Shown here: piece by piece, positions 1-10,197 of the stretch | How positions within the stretch are numbered: position 1 is the first letter of the stretch | Layout: each line of letters begins with the position of its first letter | Assembly: GCA_008828725.1 (NCBI GenBank) | Contig: MEHQ01002098.1 | Location: 221,331-285,330 of the forward strand | Source: Saccharina japonica | Taxonomy: Eukaryota > Sar > Phaeophyceae > Laminariales > Laminariaceae | DNA: 64,000 nucleotides | Direction of reading: 5' to 3' | Translations under genes and position numbers: made by a program | Notes under the pieces: generated by a model | Seen by the model: the letters and a program-made list of their open reading frames with translations, nothing else | Told to the model about the DNA's origin: nothing | The model's database searches: none

Positions 1-511
1 ATATGTACTCTCCGGTGTCGTGATCAGCCATATCGCTATGCTCGCTTCAAGCGGGTTCAGTGCGTGGTTGAGGGTCGCCACTCAAGCCTAATGCCTATTT
101 CTTTGTACTCCTATGTCGTTGGTAGGGGACGCAGCAAAGTTGTTCATTGAAGCTGGTTTATCATACGGCTTGATTACTGTAAGCACCTCAAGGTTTGTTC
201 GCGACAGTGCAGGGAGCATTACAGCTTGGCTATAACGTTAGTGGTGCTTTTGTATGCCCGCCAGCTAAGTCGCGTGTCTTTTCAAATGTGCAAGTGGTTG
301 CGTGGTTGCCCAGTTTTCCCGCTTCAGCCTTAATGCAAATTTGTCCAGTCCTTACATCGACGGCGTCGCGAAAACGTCAGCAGGTCTGCTGGTTGCTGCG
401 GCTGCAGCTTAAATTTGACAATACCAGCAGACATTGCGCCCTCTGATCCTACTTCATCGATGTATATACACGTGTGGGATTTCGTCGCTGGGTTCTGGTT
501 CGCTTGATTAG
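1..511. other. Left edge, intronic sequence of the block 1 kinase gene
   Basis: No exon is recognisable here. The next exon begins at 512 after a TTGATTAG acceptor. In the paralogue on the minus strand the preceding exon (HRDLK/DFG) lies 727 bases upstream of the equivalent acceptor. The matching exon should therefore fall just outside the window, and this stretch is best read as intron. Confidence 0.6.
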
Positions 512-607
512 GTGGGGTCGGACTTCTGGATGGCCCCTGAAGTCCACTCCAACCGCAAGGCTACTCGGGCGTCGGATGTCTTCAGCCTCCACGTCGTCAT
601 GTGGGAG
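512..607 (+). CDS. Kinase exon (APE to subdomain IX), block 1
   Basis: This 96-nt, phase 0/0 exon is bounded by TTGATTAG and GAG/GTGAAT. It encodes [11 protein letters not shown] through VVMWE. The minus-strand copy (51241-51336) has the same length and splice sites and differs at only a few residues. Confidence 0.85.
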
Positions 608-1940
608 GTGAATCTGAAGGAATGTGCTTATCGCGGCAAGTTTGTGTGCTCCTTCATTCGATTATGTGGCACAGGCAGACTGTGTGAAAGCCAACTCAAA
701 TGCGCAAGCATCGCCGTTCATGATGGTAAAGGTTATTGCTCTGAGTTGCAGCAACCCACCTGATTGGGAAGTGTTGTCTGTGCGTCATGCCCTGCAGGTC
801 TATTCTGAACTAGAGAAGCTGGCAGGGGAGCGTGACTGTCGCACTATCATACTTGAGACTAATAACCTACCCCCACCCTCCCCACCCTTGTTTGTTGAAT
901 GAAGTATATGACAAGATCTAGTAGCGCCACTTTTCTTCTCTCGGACAAACACAGAGGGCTCTCATTCACCGTGTCGATCACATTACTACCGCACTCAACC
1001 GCCCCCCCACCCGACAGCTACTCGCCAAGGAACGTGCAGGATATGTCAAGCCCATCGGTGAGCGACTGCAGACCAACCCCGAAGCACGCCTCCCGTTTGT
1101 CGACTTGGACTGCCCCGACGCTGTCGAAGGCATTATCAGGAACATTGCCGACAGATGCGGCCGCCTGGAGCCGTCTGAGCGACCGAAGATGGACGAAGTG
1201 AGCAATAAGAAGAGAGGGCGGGGGGCGCTGAAAAAGGGCTGTCGCACAAATGGCCTGCGTGGGTTTCTGACTTGTGTTTTTTTCATAAACGTATCCGCTC
1301 GATTTCCCGACATGAGAGTTGTGACCAATTGTGTCGTCTGGTATTTCCTACCCGTATGCTCGTTGATCCACGAAACTCATCGGCAACGATGATGCCGATA
1401 AACTCCCGGTGGCGCGATAGCGTAGGGCCATCAATGGGGTCCTTTTCCTTGCTCTCGGCGTACTTACAGGTCTGCGCGGCGATGGCGGTAGTTATTGACC
1501 TTCTCGAGAACCCGCAGCAAACTGCGTTTCAAGCCGTCGCCTCTTCCTCGAGACGACATCTTCAACAAGAAGAACAAGGAGAAACGAAACCAAAGCAAGA
1601 AACCGCGCAGTACAACCAGCAACCAGAGGCAGCACATGTCCAGCACCAGCAGAAGCATCGAGAAGACGAATGGGACCGACAGCAACAACAACGAGAGCAG
1701 CAGCAACACCGTTCTGTGGAGAGCCCACGTGCGAAACAAGGTCTCCGCGTTCCCCAACCCAAAAGGGGGACAACGTGGACGGCGCTCGGGGGCACGGGCT
1801 CCAACGTTCTTTCGTTGTCGTCAACCGCGACAACGACGGTACATAGTCCCGACAGCTCTCTGAAAGAGCCCCCACCTGTGTCGGCTACTCAAATGGCACC
1901 GATTGTTCCCTCAGCGGGTACGTTCGAAGGTGGGCAATGA
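512..1940 (+). CDS. TKL-type protein kinase, C-terminal part (block 1; 5' end outside window)
   Basis: Three exons (512-607, 1018-1197, 1470-1940) encode the kinase C-lobe from the activation-segment end onward. Visible are the APE motif in FWMAPEV, the subdomain IX stretch ASDVFSLHVVMWE, the subdomain XI arginine in LEPSERPKMDE, and a long glutamine-rich tail ending at a TGA stop. Family knowledge: TKL kinases phosphorylate Ser/Thr (sometimes Tyr) in cytoplasmic signalling. The G-loop, VAIK, HRD and DFG segments must lie left of the window. All three exons have exactly the length of their partners in the minus-strand paralogue at 49291-54814. The usual glycine in subdomain IX is replaced (SLH instead of SFG), and the loop before VLTQE/LLAKE is about 15-17 residues shorter than normal unless a microexon is missed. 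An LRR gene follows about 0.5 kb downstream on the same strand. Confidence 0.8.
803..874 (+). other. GNAT-like peptide fragment within kinase intron
   Basis: After CCCTGCAG an open stretch reads YSELEKLAGERDCRTI followed by ILETNN. This resembles the helix-strand segment of GNAT acetyltransferases (a helix, then a basic residue, then I/V-LET). It starts exactly where homology with the minus-strand kinase intron ends. It may be a short captured fragment or chance; no other GNAT motif is visible. Confidence 0.2.
1018..1197 (+). CDS. Kinase exon (subdomains X-XI), block 1
   Basis: This 180-nt, phase 0/0 exon lies between ACCCGACAG and GACGAA/GTGAGC. It encodes LLAKERAGYVKPIGER, then the segment ending LEPSERPKMDE with the conserved subdomain XI Arg. 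The partner exon is 50311-50490, of equal length. Confidence 0.85.
1470..1940 (+). CDS. Kinase terminal exon with Gln-rich tail, block 1
   Basis: The acceptor TACTTACAG precedes [17 protein letters not shown], the last kinase helix. A low-complexity Gln/Ser/Thr/Pro-rich tail follows, then a stop. The exon is 471 nt, identical in length to 49291-49761 on the minus strand, so the tail is maintained without net indels. Confidence 0.85.
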   Translation, partial: VCAAMAVVIDLLENPQQTAFQAVASSSRRHLQQEEQGETKPKQETAQYNQQPEAAHVQHQQKHREDEWDRQQQQREQQQHRSVESPRAKQGLRVPQPKRGTTWTALGGTGSNVLSLSSTATTTVHSPDSSLKEPPPVSATQMAPIVPSAGTFEGGQ

Positions 1941-2455
1941 ATACGAGGGGAGGTGGTAGTAAGGGTAAGGGTGTGTGGGTACTGTTTCCCCCGGTTAGGC
2001 CGCAGCGCGCGAGCTAGATTACCACTTCCACACCTACAAGTCGACGTCGTTGAAGTTGGTAGCCTTGGTTTTGGTCAAGGGCGATCTGCGAATGTGAGAT
2101 AGGACATCGCGAGTGGGTTTGTTTCAACTTTGTGTGCCGTGGTTGAGGATCTACTAGACTGTGCACTTTACAAGTGTTGGTTGTTGCTGTCAGGGGGATG
2201 ATTTCGTTGAGAGAGATTATAAATAAGCTGGTGGGGCTGAGCACCGGTCTATCGCAGGTTTTCGGACTGATTGATTGTGGTTAACCTTATTATAACCGCC
2301 AACAGTTTTCCCGTATGTCTATCTAACAGCCAGGGGCCGTATTCATTGCCCGTCCACGACCCTCGCGACGTCCATACCTCACCGGTATTACTCAACTCAA
2401 CACTGTCGTAGCGGGGCGCAGAATAACCTCAACCCTAACCCTATCTCCATTAAAT

Positions 2456-2708
2456 ATGCCAGGCGACTCCACGACGACAAAGCGGGACGACCGAACCGTT
2501 CTTTTACAACTGTTCCGTCAGTGCTCGCGCCACCATGTCCGCGACAGCCCCGTCACCCACTTGAATTTCAAGTGGTTCAAGTGGACCGGATGGAGCACCG
2601 ACCACCCAATGACAAATTGGCACGGGGTTGGTACAATGCGCGAAGACGATGACGCGGAGGGGGCTGAGCGGGTGACAAGCTTGGTGCTACCGAAGACTGG
2701 TCTTCGAG
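2456..2708 (+). CDS. LRR N-terminal cap exon, block 1
   Basis: The donor is CGAG/GTAAGA, phase 1. The ATG at 2456 (MPGDSTTT) is chosen because sequence matching the minus-strand paralogue becomes weaker upstream. The frame stays open upstream through a CCCTAA-rich stretch, and the paralogue's upstream ATG is ACG here. The start is therefore uncertain. Confidence 0.65.
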
Positions 2709-5700
2709 GTAAGACTAATGGGCTGAAAACCATTTTGCGTTGAAGTGGTGAGTGGCCGCTGTGCTTGCACATGATTTTTGTTTGGTCGTCTTGAAACGGC
2801 CGACCATATTGAAGGAAGGTTGTTGATCGATGTACTGACTCCTAGGCATAGTCGTAGAACTTGTCGTGAGCCCCAAACTGATTTGCACTTGTGCTAAAGC
2901 TATAGCGCAGCCAAGCTGTAACCATCAGATATGAAAAACGCCATCCACATAAGGTTTAGGACCGGAGTTTACTGGCAGAGAGGAATCAAAGTCGTAGGAG
3001 TGTCGCCAGAACGTAAACCTATTATATGGACGGTTCCTTGGCCAGAAGGGCTTGATGACCGAGTCATCTGTTACGCGCTCCTTGGTTGCAAATGACCTTG
3101 CTTGCTGTAGTAGGGAGGGCAAAGGTCAACCCACGTTTTAAGAGAGTTTGTTTTGCTTTTGCGTATAAGGTGACGCGACTCCTCTGCCCCTCAGTTATGC
3201 TTATCTCTCTGGAATGTGACGATTTTCCCGTTGGTTGCCTTACCACCGCGGGGGGCGGCGGAAGGTAACTTGCCGAAGGAGGTGATGACGCTGGACTGGT
3301 TAGTCAAACTCGACCTTAAGGACAACTGCTTCACTGGTGAGCGTGGCGAGTGTGTAGCTTTTGTAACACCGTTTATATGTTCGCCACCTCCTCAACCATT
3401 GAATAAACATAGCTGACTCGTGTGTCACGTGTCTTGTTCGACAGCTGCTGCCTATATATCCACCCTGTCGGTGGGAAAGGTCAAGTGTTGTCCGGAGTGT
3501 AGGCCGTCGTTGCTCGTGGTGACGGTCTTTGTCAGCTACGACCGATGAACGAAGCTTGTAGCGGCAAGACCGACGGCTACATCCACGTTGTAAATCCTAG
3601 CGCGTCCTACCCTCGGCGTTTACCAACCGCCACCCTTACCCCGAACGTATGCATTGTACGTCCAGAATATGCAAGTCACCCCAAACGTTAAAACACCCTC
3701 ACCAACCCATTTCAACGTTGAGACTGTGATCATATCGCCACGCGGAAAACTCTGTTGCCGCAGGCGAAGGTCAACATTATTGTTCTGGTCCTTTTTCCAC
3801 CGGTTTCTCTCCCCGAGGCACCGTTGGTGTTGTCTGTTATGTCTCCCCTGAAGGCCCAACACGGTGGTACAAAACCCTGGCATGACTCTCGCCACATCCG
3901 TGTTCTATTGTTGTGCCTGTTCGGCGTTTGGTTCCTGTATTTTGCGCGATATGTATATATAACACCCAACCACTAGTATTCTAGGGGGAATTTATCTACC
4001 TGTGTCACTCTGCCACCGAAGCGCCAGCGTGCCCTATAACTTACATGGCGTGTGGCTGTCCAGTTGCAAAGGTGCCCAACCCTCGACCTTGACCCCGTAT
4101 ATCTTACCAGGCACTTTACCGGCCTCCATAGGAAACCTTCGATACCTGCAGACCCTCGACATATCGAGAAACAGGCTCACCGGTAAGGACTTCACACAAG
4201 TAGACGCCTTACATACATCCATGCATCTTGGGTTGAGGCGCAGGGAAATTATATTTTTCCACTCAAGGTGTGGAGACATGCGTATGGGTAGGGAGCTGAG
4301 GTCGCGCTTTTGGTTTGGCCGTTTTTTGTCGTTGTCATCATGGGCATTGGTTGCCGACAGGGTTGGGGGGGAGGGCGTGGAGATCTCCCACTGGAGTGGT
4401 TGCTCTTGGTGCGGTTGCGGTTTACGTCATTGATAAGCAACATGTTTTCGTACCTGTTGTGTTATTGTTGGCGATGGGCAAAGAGCTTAGGGTGAATGAG
4501 TGTTGGGCGACCCCTCTCGCTCTCGTTACCGGGTGCCAATGTATAGAGTGCAGTGTGGCGTCGAGGGGGTGGGGACACAGCGGCTTCGCCATGCTCGCAG
4601 AACGCATCTACCGGTGCAGCAGTAGCCGGCCATATATGTCAGACCCACCTCAAAACACGTGGCGTGAACGTTGCCTCGGCAGCGACACAAGTATGCCCCG
4701 AGGTAAATGCGGACGAAAACACCCGTAGCCACCAGAGCGCACGCGCACTGAAGTATATCAAGGCCGAACACATACGAGATATGTTATAGACGAAAAAGCC
4801 CCCTTTTTCTCCGACACGTGTGTGTGCAAAATGCTGAAGCTAAGTTTCTCGCCCCCCTTCTTTCATGCTGACTTTTTCGGGCCCCTGGTATGTCTGGTAA
4901 CATAGAGATCTGTGCGAGTCGTATATCGAGTCATCCCAGTCGGTCGTCCCTCCCTCCTTAGCGTTTCGAAACTCCGGTGACGTCGCCGTTAGTGCGAGCC
5001 GCGTTTTGATTCAAACTACCCGGTCGTTCTGGATGGGTAGGGGGCGTCTTCCAATGCTGTACGCGGGGTGCGGGTCGATATGGTTTGTTCGAATCCGGCT
5101 TTACGAGGCTTCCTCCTGTGGAAATTATGCGACTCAAAGCGACCAATCGTACATATGGCGTGGCGCCTGTGAGTACACACGATCGTGAGTGAGAGAGCGA
5201 ACGAACTGTTGGCCCTACCGCGCGACGGAAACAAAAGCGCGTGTGCAAGCGGGGACAAAGAGAGGAGGCCTGCGTCGACCCCCCAAATCTAACAGACGAT
5301 ACATCAAGGGGGGGTTTTAGAGCCAACCGCTAAAGGGCCGATAAACTATTGGTGTTCCTAGTGCGTCCAATAAACGATGAACGCCGGCTTGTGATGGCCA
5401 TAGTCGCGCCAACCGGTCTGCTAATTCGTGGCGTCCTCTGACGCGGCTGTACTGTTCGGAATACATTTTTTTTATCAAACTCCAGAAGAAAACGTCGATA
5501 ACCGGGGAGATAGCACAAGTCGGGCGTCGCGTACTAAATTTGACACCGTCGGTGACAAGCTTTAGGGTGTGCCACATAAACAGTTTACATTCATGACTGA
5601 TGTCCTATATCACTTTGCCGCCCGAATGCTTTTTTTGGTGGGGTGCTGGGGGGGCGTGCATGCATCAGGAACGATTCCTCCTGAGATCGGAGACTTGGAG

Positions 5701-8700
5701 GCTCTCACCATCCTCGACCTGCACCACAACGTCTTGCACGGTAAGTACTGCAAAAACATGATAGATAATCACGTTCGCCATGAAAAACGATATAATGTCG
5801 GCTAGGCGGGTGTGGGTGAGGCATTAATGCCACACCAGCTCAAGCCAGTCACTGTTGTAGCATGCACATGAAGTTCAGTATAGTACCCTATAATGCACAT
5901 TCCTCAAGTGGAAAGGGGAGGGGTTCGGAGACAACCGTATGGAGTTGGTAGGCAAGTGCCGAAACAGCTCGTCCAATTTCATTGCGTGTATTGCCAAGGG
6001 AAACAACGTAGTGCTTTACACTTATTTTCCACAATGTGGTCAACTCTGTGTGCGTTGTGCGGTAAACGTGTGTTGTCTTGAGGTGCGGACAACACGTGCC
6101 GCACCCTCGTGTGGGTGATGACGGTGGCATGAAAACCATGCTGTGTCGCCTTGCCTACGGTTGCGGACCCGGAGCACCGTCGTTGGAAACTGCTCTGCCA
6201 CAAAAGACCGGTCCAAAATATATATGTATATCAAACGGACGATGGGTAACAACCGGTGCGCTCTGCTGCCATCTATTCCGCTTGTGTTTGGCGGACTAGC
6301 AGATCGGCCACGGGGTCTTAGGACGTGGTTGTTCTTCAGCATTTTCTGTAACCGTTTTCTGCCCTGCCTGGTGCATATTCGTGCACTTGTCGTAGCTCGT
6401 TCGCTGTATCCCTTGTTTATTATCCCTCCTCTGGCCTCTGGCCGACGCTCATCTCTCTCACTACGAGCCCCCCGTGCATGACAACGGCAGGGGAGCTTCC
6501 TCACACCTTGGGAAAGCTTGTGCGCTTGACGACGTTGGACATCAGCAACTGCAAGCTGTGTGGGTGAGTGCAACAACAACTGTACGCACCTGTAGCGCTA
6601 TTTTACGTATTGTGGGACTTGTGTCTTACAATTTCGCTTCCAAATCACCGCGAAGTGTCAAACGACGTCGCTGAAATAGTTATGAAGGCCACGCTTGGTA
6701 CTACTGTAGTCTAATACGTCGTGGTAAAAAAAACTATCTAGGGCAGCATCGCACGGAGGGGGGGGGGCAGGCGGGGGGGGGGGCAGTGAACCAGCAACTC
6801 CAAAACAATACAATCGCGTGTTTTCACATGTCGGATCCATCATCTTGTGCTTCTCTGACGCAATCCCGTTTCACCGTCCGCAATAAGTCGAATAGTATTG
6901 ACACGCGCAGGGCCAATTTTTTTATCTGCAGTGCGGACAATAGGTGCCGTAAGGGAGACACACGGAAGACGGTAGGCAAAGGCGGCAGATAGAGGTTACA
7001 ACGAACGCGCGACAGTCTTCGGTTTAGAACGAAGTATCTCGTCAGCCAATTGCATGTTTGTTTCCAATCACGCACACTTGCCGACTTGCACCAGCACTGG
7101 AAGCACTAACCGCGAGGGGTGGGAGAAGGTATGCTGTTTGTTGCTGCACATAACCGGTTAGTTTTCGCGACGTTGTTTTCTTGATCCGCCATGCATCAAG
7201 TCCGATCCCGAACGAGCTTGGCGATCTTGAAGGTCTACGTGTGCTCCGACTCAGATGCAACGACCTGACCGGTAAGCCGCGATGCCACCCGCAACACTTG
7301 AGAGTGTGGTCGAGAAATAGTTAGCAGAACATGCGCTGCAATTGCACTTGTGTCAACCGGTATCGCTAAACGAGGCAGGAGCGCCGAGGGCACACCCACA
7401 GAGTCGACCTTGGATTTTACGGCCCGGACGTATGTCATATAAACCCTACGTATTTCATAGATTGCGATCTTCGTGTTCTATATTTTCTGGCGGCCGGAGG
7501 TATGGTGCAGTGGCGAGGGTTGCCTGTTGAAATATGAGAGCCCGTTCTCCGTCGAGGGTTTTCGTTGTAATCACATAGCCAACTGCCTGTATCGTAGTTC
7601 CGTCGGTGGAGTACTGTTGTGATGGCTGGCAGTTGGGATGCTTTGATCCATGCCGCCACAATGGTCATAGATGCAGTACGCCATCTCCCAGCTCCCAACC
7701 CCCTCCCACAAAACGCCAAACACAAACGTTCGTCCTCTCGCACTACTGTTCTGTCGAAGAACCCACGCCTTCGTCGTCCTTTGTCCCGTCCCGACCAGCG
7801 CGATAGCCCACGCCGTTGCCATGTTTGTTACCGTGCGGTCCGTGTCGTTTCTGTAGGTATTATTCCGGGGGCGTTGGCGAAGCTTACTCAACTTGAAGAA
7901 ATAGACCTCAGGGAAAACGACTTCACCGGTGCGTAAGTGTGCCTGCCGTTAGTGTGATGAAGTGCCAACACGTTTGTAAGTGCGGTATCCCACTCTACTA
8001 CAGATGGCACAGCCAGTTTTTCGTTATTGATCGGTTGACCGGTTTAATAACGTGAAATAAGTTTTCACGTGTTGAGGCTCTGTCTCTGTGAAGCGAGATG
8101 GAAGAGGTGGCACCAAAGTGTACATGAAGATCACCTGTGAGAAAGAAAATATCATACACGGTTTGAAAAGGCCTTTATGTGGCCATAGATAGGGGAAAGA
8201 AGTTTGATCAGAGAGATCAAGAGGAAAAGGAAAGGAGATAAAAGGAGAGGGGTGTAGAAGGAGCGGAATAATCGAGGAGAGGGATGCCTGCCCCTGACCA
8301 TTTCAGAACAAAGCCCATGCCACGGGCAGTTATACTCTACCGTAGCCCGTACCATTTCCTGGAATGCTCTCTACAACGTTCTAGTAAGAGCATTTTACAA
8401 AAAACGGGGAACCCCCCCCAATATCGTGACTGAAAGGGGGACACTGGTCTACGCCGCCGGGTACGCCCAAATACTCGGCCACATCGGCTCGAAATCAAAA
8501 CCTGATGTGTTTGGCGAAATCCCATGGCCTCTCCCGACCATCCATTGTGTTTTGTTTAGTTAACGTATGTGTCGCGGATGAAAGAGAGCGATCGAGAGCC
8601 GGAAGAAATGTCTGTGTGAGCATTGAACAACGTTGTTTGCTTTTTCAACTTTCAGGGTTCACAACCAGTTGACTGTGTACTCTTGTTGCGTGTGTTGCGT

Positions 8701-8800
8701 GTTTTTGCCTGGGTCTTAGGGCCGTACTCTTTAGGTACCCTGCCCCCCGAACTAGGGGAACTGAGGTCCCTCGAGCGTCTGATCCTGCGCACCCTGACAG
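2456..8800 (+). CDS. LRR protein, N-terminal domain plus seven LRR exons (block 1; 3' end not found)
   Basis: Eight exons are supported: 2456-2708, 3265-3336, 4111-4182, 5669-5740, 6491-6563, 7201-7271, 7857-7928 and 8735-8800. The first encodes an N-terminal cap with VLLQLFRQ, KWTGWSTDHPMTNWHGVG and RVTSLVLPKTGLRG, equivalent to plant-type LRRNT domains. Each following exon encodes one plant-type LRR (G-x-(I/L)-P-x2-(I/L)-G-x-L-x2-L-x2-L-x-L-x2-N-x-L-x-G). Exons join in phase 1, except one 73/71-nt pair in phase 2. No signal peptide, membrane segment, terminal exon or stop could be assigned, so it may continue, be truncated or be a pseudogene. The last repeat is six nucleotides short. The family role (ligand or pathogen recognition) is inferred. 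Confidence 0.7.
3265..3336 (+). CDS. LRR1 exon, block 1
   Basis: 72 nt, phase 1/1, acceptor GCGGAAG, donor ACTG/GTGAGC. It encodes GNLPKEV through LDLKDNCFTG and pairs with 47643-47714. Confidence 0.8.
4111..4182 (+). CDS. LRR2 exon, block 1
   Basis: 72 nt, phase 1/1, acceptor CTTACCAG, donor ACCG/GTAAGG. It encodes GTLPASIGNLRYLQ then TLDISRNRLTG. It pairs with 46838-46909, which is almost identical in protein. Confidence 0.85.
5669..5740 (+). CDS. LRR3 exon, block 1
   Basis: 72 nt, phase 1/1, acceptor GCATCAG, donor CACG/GTAAGT. It encodes GTIPPEIGDLEAL then TILDLHHNVLHG. It pairs with 44786-44857. Confidence 0.85.
6070..6105 (+). other. Conserved intronic hairpin / possible pseudoknot, copy 1
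   Basis: GTGTTGTC (6070-6077) pairs with GACAACAC (6088-6095). The loop GGTGCG (6082-6087) is complementary to CGCACC (6100-6105), an H-type pseudoknot topology. Equivalent segments occur upstream of both other LRR4 copies (37930-37965 and 44391-44428). The function is unknown. Confidence 0.35.
6491..6563 (+). CDS. LRR4 exon, block 1
   Basis: 73 nt, enters in phase 1 and leaves in phase 2 (TGTGG/GTGAGT). It encodes GELPHTLGKLVRL then TTLDISNCKLCG. The extra base is compensated by the next exon. Homologues: 43922-43994 (minus) and an antisense duplicate at 38365-38437. Confidence 0.85.
6757..6783 (+). repeat. Interrupted poly-G tract
   Basis: Two G runs separated by GCA-type interruptions lie about 200 bases after LRR4. 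The same position carries 45 Gs at 38628-38672 and 52 Cs at 43680-43731, so a G tract here predates the block duplication. Confidence 0.7.
7201..7271 (+). CDS. LRR5 exon, block 1
   Basis: 71 nt, enters in phase 2 after CATCAAG, leaves in phase 1 (ACCG/GTAAGC). It encodes PIPNELGDLEGL then RVLRLRCNDLTG. It pairs with 36208-36278, also 71 nt. The 73+71 arrangement keeps the pair at two full LRRs. Confidence 0.85.
7857..7928 (+). CDS. LRR6 exon, block 1
   Basis: 72 nt, phase 1/1, acceptor TTCTGTAG, donor ACCG/GTGCGT. It encodes GIIPGALAKLTQLEE then IDLRENDFTG. It pairs with 35499-35570. Confidence 0.85.
8735..8800 (+). CDS. LRR7 exon, block 1, two codons short
   Basis: 66 nt, phase 1/1, acceptor CTCTTTAG, donor ACAG/GTACGG. 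It encodes GTLPPELGELRSLER then LILRTLTG. The paralogue 21289-21360 reads LILHSNKLTG, so six nucleotides removing the conserved Asn position were lost here in frame. The upstream intron also matches that of the 21.3-kb exon, so this module corresponds to the late block 2 exon, not to the one after LRR6. Confidence 0.75.
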
Positions 8801-9000
8801 GTACGGTTTGTCGCCACTTGTGAGAGAAGCTCGCGTTGCCCCACGTGTAGGACTTTTCCCCCCTCTGCGCCGCTCTCACCTTTGTTTGTTCAGTAACGTC
8901 CTTTTTTTCCAACCGCCCCTGGTTTCTGTAGTTTATTGATTTCCGCGAGGTGCTCGAACATCGTGTGGTGGGAGTTGGTTGGTCGATGTGCTGTGACACA

Positions 9001-9330
9001 ACGTTCTCAAGGGCTTTCGTAAAGGGTACGAGGCACTTACGGCGTTGTATGCAAATGGTCAGTGTAACCTAACTTGTTGCACGCTTGGTTCTGTGACAAT
9101 GCGTCACGATTCGCCGTGAATCGCCACGAACATATGAACGAATCGACACCGTGCAAGGGAGCCCGCTCGGCGTGTTTGGCGACCCGAGTATCGGCTTATT
9201 TTCCCACGGACGGCGGGAGGAGGAAAGAGTGTAGGGGCTCCACTTGTTATGTTTGCCTTTTCGGCCCCGCAACACAATTGCGTTACGCGCACGCTGCAGT
9301 TGTCTGCCTGCCTCAAGATGGCGCGATTGA
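9001..9330 (+). repeat. Segment conserved between blocks, downstream of the last block 1 LRR exon
   Basis: This segment matches the reverse complement of about 20750-21090, which lies just downstream of the paralogous LRR exon at 21289-21360. One frame is shared for about 17 codons: FRKGYEALTALYA here, FRRVDETLTALCA in block 2, followed by CCTLG in both. It then meets a stop here. It may be intron or a former exon; the splice phase does not fit the preceding LRR exon. Confidence 0.5.
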
Positions 9331-10197
9331 TGAACATATGTAATGCCGTCTTGATTCGAAGTGGCACAATCTCGCAGGGTTTTCCAGCCTCCCATACATG
9401 TTTCGCTTGAGTAAACCTAAAGGGCGGGAGCACGTTTCAGTAGCACGAGCGAACGAATGCTGATTTCACTATATATGATGTTTGGGAGTACTCGTACCGT
9501 GCAGTGGTCATGGGTGAATAACAGTGTGAATTGCCGCGCGCGTTCTTGCGCCTAGAAGCACTCCGATCGCTTGCCCCGTGGAGTTGAACCCGTAAAAACA
9601 AACGATTCACATATCGTAGAACTCCGATGAGGTCCCATGGAATATCGGATTGGAGTAAACGTGTACGTCAGTATATCCTCATGGGGTGCAGTTATTGTCA
9701 GACTAAAACTCGAGGAATGTGCATACCCCTCTCAAATATGCGAGGCTGTCAAGCTTGGTGCTTACCGACCTCGCCCGATGAATAATTAAGACCTTGGCTC
9801 CACCCCTGCCTGGCTGCCTAGATCGATGTTGGTGATCATGTACTCTACTGGGGCTAGTTCATAGAACACGGCAGGTTGCGTCTTGGTGTCCGTGGTCATG
9901 TTGTTGTGGTCTGCCTAGGGTTCGATGCCTGTTGAATTTAACCGTGTGTATTTGACCAGCAAAGTCCCCGCATGTTATTACCTCTCGTCTGTAACGCGCT
10001 TAACAGTACTTTGGAAGCCGCGGTGGTAAGGCGCGGCCTTTTGTTATGCTTTTCGGTACCGTCCATGTAGCCTCACACAATTAGCTAAGATGCGCCTCGC
10101 CAGCCAGCCCGTTTTGTGCCCTCACTCATTCGCCACCTCTTGTCTATACCCCCCCCCCCCCTATAAATATACCGGTATGATATATTTATAGGTTTGG

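Noticed and set aside
8495-8545. GEIPWPLPTI peptide resembling the start of an LRR
   Set aside because: No acceptor precedes it and no LxxLxLxxN follows.
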